Assembly: GCF_032854445.1 (NCBI RefSeq)
Contig: NC_088297.1
Span: forward strand, 800,169-864,168
DNA length: 64,000 bases
Direction: 5' to 3'
From: Liolophura sinensis
Taxonomy: Eukaryota; Mollusca; Polyplacophora; Chitonida; Chitonidae
The stretch's first letter is position 1. Each line of letters begins with the position of its first letter. The position numbers and the translations under genes were made by a program. Positions 60,301 to 64,000 of the stretch are shown piece after piece. The notes below the pieces were generated by a model, which was given only the letters and a program-made list of their open reading frames with translations, searched no databases and was not told the DNA's origin.

Positions 60301-63300
60301 TAAGCTACACACGTACGTTACACACGCACCCTTTACACATAAGCTACACACGTACATTACATACATACCCTTTACACATAAGCTACACACGTACCCTTTA
60401 CACATACCCTTTACACATAAGCTACACACGTACCCTTTACACATGAGCTTCACACGTACGTTACACACCTACCCCTTTCACATAAGCTACACATGTACCC
60501 TTTACACATAAGCTACAAACGTATGTTACACACATACCCTTTACACATAAGCTACACATGTACCCTTTACACATAAGTTACAAACGTACGTTACACACGT
60601 ACCCTTTACACATAAGCTACACACGTACGCTGCACACGTACCCTTTACACATAAATTACATACGTACGCTACACACGTTCCCTTTACACGTACGTCACAC
60701 ACCTACCCTTTACACATAAGCTACACACTTATGCTAGACACGTACCCTTTACACATGAGCTACACACGTACGCTACACACCTACCCTTTACACATGAGCT
60801 ACACACGTACCGCATACACAAACACTATACATTTATTAGCCATTCTGTTATAATAATGGAGACATCACAGAGAAATCAGGCCAGGAAGATTCTACCTTAC
60901 ATTTTTCATTATTTACACTGACTTACCTTTAACCTGTGCTATCACTGGCACTGGTAATTCCTGAGGGGTGAAAAATGGATATACAAGTATGAACGAGCTC
61001 CAAACTGATTTAAAATAAAAAAGGAGATGTAAACACTTTATTCTCTGATAAACCTAGCATCAGCAGATGTACGAAAGACTTCTTATACTAGCCTTTGTAC
61101 TTACGTCTTTATTTATTTGATTGCTGTTTTGTGCCATGCCCAAGAATATTTCACTTATATTATGGTGGGAGGGAACTGGGCCGACCCCGGGGGAAACCTG
61201 CGACCATCTGCAGGTTGTCAGGTTGTTGGCAGAGCTTCCCACGTATGAACAGAGATGAACAATCTTTGCAGTCTATTGTGTAGATATCATTTTCAACCAT
61301 GATCTATCACGGCCAGAGAAAACACTGTCTCTAGTGAGTTGTATCAGTGTGTCTTTGTGAAAAAGCATTCACTAGCTGTTGTTCAATTCTCCTAAGCGAG
61401 CCATTCCCAGCTGGCTGGATAGCTCAGTTGGTAGACAGCCAAAGTCAAGGAGTTTGTGTCTCTCTAGCCAGTATTTTCATTACTCTCAGGGGCCTCCGTG
61501 GCTCAGTTGGTTAGGGCGCTAGCGCAGCGTAATGACCCAGGAGTCTCTCACCAATGCGGTCGCTGTGAGTTCAAGTTCAGCTCATGCTGGCTTCCTCTCC
61601 GGCCATACGTGGGAAGGTCTGCCAGCAACCTGCCGATGGTCTCAGTATTTATGTCATGACTCTAACAATTTTCTGTTGACATTTTACAAGACATTTTTTT
61701 ACACGAAATCTTCCATCATGTCCATGGCATTAAGTCCCTTGAGATTTATTTATTTATCTATTTGATTGGCGTTTTATGCCATACTCAAGAATATTTCACT
61801 TTTAGGACGGTGGCCTGCATTATCGAGGGAGGAAACCGGGCACAGCCTGGGAGAAACCCACGACCACCAGCAGGTTGCTGGCAGACATTCCCATGTACAG
61901 CCAGAGAGGAAGCCAGCATGAGCTGGACTTGAACTCACAGCGACCGCATTGGTGAGAGACTCCTGGGTCATTACGCTGCGCTAGCGCGCTAACCAACTGA
62001 GGACTCCCTTTAGAGGAGTGCAAAATATATTTGAGAATACTATGAGACTTCAATGTATTAAAAAAATTAAATAACTAGACCATAATGATATGCATATACA
62101 TGTAGGTAAGCATTCATGATACCCTGCATCTTTACGGTCACCGGATTATATTTTCATTACATTACTAAGTGCCTCAGGCATGCAATTTTAGCTTCAGTTT
62201 TCGAAAAATGTCTATTTTACGTAATTGCACGCTAGCGCAGCGTAATGACCCAGGAGCCTCTCACCAATGCGGTCGCTATGAGTTCATGTCCAGCTCATGC
62301 TGGCTTCCTCTCCGACCGTAGGTGGGAAGCTCTTCCAGCAACTTGCGGATGGTCGTGGGTTTCTCCCCTGGCTCTGACCGGTTTCCTCCCATGATAATAC
62401 TGGCCACGTCATACAAATGAAATATTCTTGACAACGGCGTAAAACACCAATCAAATAAATAAATAAATTTTACCTAATTCATTCATAAACAAAGTTGACA
62501 GACAGACATGTACATAAACTGCAAATCTGATTAACTCCTGTGTATGTTACCCAACATTCCCCTCATTTTACCTGACACCTACAGTTCTACAGATCCAAAA
62601 AAGGTGTTCTGAGGTTTGTTTGGAAATTAAGATTTATGTGTTTATTTGATTGGTGTTTTACGCTGTACTCAAGAATATTTCACTTATACGACGGCGGCCA
62701 GCATTATGGTGGGTGGAAACCGGGAAGAGCCCGGGGGGAACCCATGACCATCCGCAGGTTGTTGGCAGACCTTCCCACGTACGGCCGTAGAGGAGGCCAG
62801 CATGAGCTGGACTTGAACTCACAGTGACCGCATTGGTGAGAGTGGAAATTAAGAAGACATCCTTATACAAAAATGCAAGTTTCAGCACCAAAAATAATAT
62901 TTTATCCCTTTTTATAACATTTACCTCTAAAAATTTTGTGTTCTACCATTTTACATTTTTTTGAGGATTGAATTGATTGATTGGTGTTTAATGATATCAG
63001 GAATATATATTTACTTGATTGGTGTTTTATGAAGTACTCAAGAATATGCCAATTACAACAGCCAACATTCAGGTGGGAAGAAAGCGGGCGGGGCCAAGGG
63101 GGGTCCACGACTATTTACAGGTTGCTGGCAGACCCTCTCACTTAGAGATGCAGACAAAGTCAGCATGAGCTCAAGGATACATGCATTTCACTTACAAGTT
63201 GCAAGTACACAGCGGTGATCAAGTTCATGAGAAAACTTACCTGAAGAAGATTCATCACTGATGTACAGGTGCTGAATACCTGGGCGTGATAAGCTCTACC

Positions 63301-63661
63301 TTCACGGGTGGTCTACAGGTGTGACATGGACAAGGTTAATAGACACAAAATGGAGATGGAAAGATAACACGAGTAAAAAGTATCACTAAAAAACATGTAC
63401 CGATCAACTGATAAACAACATTTCACAGATTCAAATACTATCGATTTGTATAGATGCGTTCTGTCAGTTAAGGTTTCGTCTTCTCTTTAGAAGCACACCC
63501 AGCTTTAAAGAAATGCACACAGTCTACACACCAGCTCTTTCAAGTCATGTCCTGCCGAGAAGGCAGGTCCATTATGAGTCAGTATTATGACACGTAGATT
63601 CTCGTCCTTCACCGTCAGGTCAGCATGTAACGTCTCTAGCATGGCCAGAGATAGGGCATTC
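55011..63661 (-). CDS. ECHDC3: ECHDC3, enoyl-CoA hydratase domain-containing protein 3 (5' exon(s) outside window)
   Basis: Crotonase-superfamily protein; the vertebrate homologue is mitochondrial. Exons in transcript order: 63661-63532, 63312-63241, 60960-60927, 59006-58922, 58705-58596, 57439-57381, 56618-56512, 55128-55011, with TGA at 55013-55011. All borders are GT-AG and in phase, giving about 238 codons. The first visible exon begins in phase 2 inside R-NALSLAML, so the mitochondrial leader and first strand lie beyond base 64000. Family signatures: [13 protein letters not shown] (CoA-binding/oxyanion loop), [51 protein letters not shown], and the tail [19 protein letters not shown]. 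The two glutamates of true enoyl-CoA hydratases are replaced (Gln in AAGCQL, Gly in ATPG), as in ECHDC3 generally, so ordinary hydratase activity is doubtful. Introns carry SINEs, a 31-nt homopolymer and two long arrays. Confidence 0.93.
55470..56380. repeat. Degenerate roughly 20-bp array (gagagggatcaccacag) in an ECHDC3 intron
   Basis: Dense between 55470 and 55995, including an internal duplication (55640-55760 against 55760-55870), then looser copies to 56380. It lies between the last two ECHDC3 exons. Confidence 0.9.
57298..57328. repeat. 31-nt poly-C (poly-G in the ECHDC3 pre-mRNA)
   Basis: An uninterrupted C run about 52 bases past the donor of ECHDC3 exon 57381-57439, read as G in the sense transcript. 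Confidence 0.97.
57451..57685 (-). mobile_element. SINE family A, tail-truncated, 12 bp from ECHDC3 exon 57381-57439
   Basis: Starts at acatttcactcatacgacgg and runs to the complete head (actgagccacggaggccccc). The insertion is just beyond the exon's acceptor side. Confidence 0.94.
57690..58590. other. ECHDC3 intron, nothing recognised
   Basis: No tandem repeat or SINE seen; AT-rich intron sequence. Confidence 0.45.
59031..59200 (+). mobile_element. SINE family C, head truncated
   Basis: cgcaggttcaaatccagctc, ggaggtctgtcaggtacctg, and the 3' end aaggcattaaacattaaat. It starts 25 bp from ECHDC3 exon 58922-59006. Confidence 0.75.
59309..59422 (-). mobile_element. SINE family A, 3' half
   Basis: Tail tatttgattgctcttatatg and a body with gatggcagccagcattatag. 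Confidence 0.85.
59525..60815. repeat. Array of acacgtacccttta / cacataagctac units in an ECHDC3 intron
   Basis: Two alternating about 20-bp half-units (cgtaccctttacacataagc and tacacacgtacgttacac) run for 1.3 kb, with many self-complementary acgtac/cgtacg steps. Both strands have open frames ([26 protein letters not shown]) that come only from the repeat. Confidence 0.95.
61107..61250 (-). mobile_element. SINE family A, 3' half
   Basis: Tail and body, with a duplicated ggttgtcaggttgtt near the end. Confidence 0.85.
61488..61646 (+). mobile_element. SINE family A, 5' half with intact tRNA-like head
   Basis: ggggcctccgtggctcagtt (A-box region) and gtgagttcaagttcagctca (B-box region). The copy breaks off in the body after cctgccgatgg. 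Confidence 0.92.
61744..62010 (-). mobile_element. SINE family A, full length
   Basis: Tail to head, ending aactgaggactcccttt with a few bases missing in the head. Confidence 0.94.
62228..62470 (+). mobile_element. SINE family A lacking the first bases of the head
   Basis: cacgctagcgcagcgtaatg to the tail acggcgtaaaacaccaatca and (aaat)n. Confidence 0.93.
62636..62842 (-). mobile_element. SINE family A, near complete, little diverged
   Basis: Tail gtttatttgattggtgtttt, consensus-like body, and a head cut after attggtgagag. Confidence 0.93.
63009..63165 (-). mobile_element. SINE family A, diverged
   Basis: Tail acttgattggtgttttatga and body, ending agtcagcatgagctc. Confidence 0.8.
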
Positions 63662-64000
63662 CTGCGTGCATATAAAAGAAAAGCAAATATCATCATTTTA
63701 AAATTGGTCATTTTTTCCTAAGCGCAACAACTACTGACGAAAGAATTATGACAATATGACAGACCAGTAAAATCCTTTTTTTGAAAATTCTGTATAAATT
63801 TTTTGATCTCGTAATTCGCCCCTGTCAGTGATACAATAGCAAAGATGAAAATTTTCAATATTCCACATGTTATATTAATAAACCAACGTTTTGATTGGTC
63901 ACCTGTACTTTCACTGACGAGATCATCCAATGAAAGAGTACAACCGCATACTGGACTACTTCTATTTCTTGTTGCCGTGGAAAAAAAAAAGCCAGGCTGG

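Noticed and set aside
59557-60468. Open frames [13 protein letters not shown] (plus) and [13 protein letters not shown] (minus)
   Set aside because: They derive from the tandem array in an ECHDC3 intron; no gene signals.
61490-61580. Functional tRNA gene
   Set aside because: The A- and B-box-like sequence is the head of a SINE; it cannot fold into a full cloverleaf and is followed by the SINE body.

Overview
Animal nuclear DNA, rich in introns and repeats. The window holds parts of three spliced protein-coding genes embedded in tandem arrays and small transposons. Most of the dispersed repeats belong to a tRNA-derived SINE family whose body ends in a 'gtataagtgaaatattcttgagtac...accaatcaaataaat'-type tail. 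From general knowledge I associate this family with molluscs, so a bivalve or gastropod is my best guess; that is inference, not proof.

Layout. Bases 48-34341, minus strand: VPS11, the HOPS/CORVET tethering subunit, from its start codon through 20 coding exons (about 675 residues). Every junction keeps the reading frame. The 3' end, including the RING domain, lies beyond base 1. Bases 34342-35045: a 0.7 kb divergent promoter region. Bases 35046-45482, plus strand: a complete predicted coiled-coil protein of about 472 residues in 10 exons. One of its introns looks like a minor-class (U12) AT-AG intron. Bases 45483-46800: its 3' untranslated region, mostly a 21-bp tandem repeat. Bases 46.8-54.95 kb: intergenic, with repeats only. 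Bases 55011-63661, minus strand: ECHDC3 (crotonase-fold mitochondrial protein), eight exons down to the stop, with the 5' exon(s) outside the window.

The VPS11 introns carry most of the unusual material. They contain a 7.5 kb array of about 121 copies of a 62-bp unit, a 2.7 kb array of a 93-bp unit that stays open as a 903-codon frame, an 89-bp array that has copied a splice acceptor, and several smaller arrays. One intron holds a 4.59 kb transposable element (12635-17225) inserted in a GTGGTAAAG minisatellite. It has two apparently identical 453-bp terminal direct repeats, 18-bp imperfect terminal inverted repeats, a 4-bp AGTT target duplication, a 684-residue Mutator-like DDE transposase and, facing it, a broken I-PpoI-type zinc/His-Me endonuclease-domain gene. 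A cut-and-paste-type transposase inside retroelement-like long direct repeats is the best candidate here for something undescribed.

The three genes are housekeeping genes (endolysosomal tethering, a probable cytoskeletal or ciliary coiled-coil protein, mitochondrial acyl-CoA-type metabolism). Apart from the head-to-head arrangement of the first two, nothing shows that they act together. All gene models were read by eye from splice sites and protein similarity; no alignment was run.
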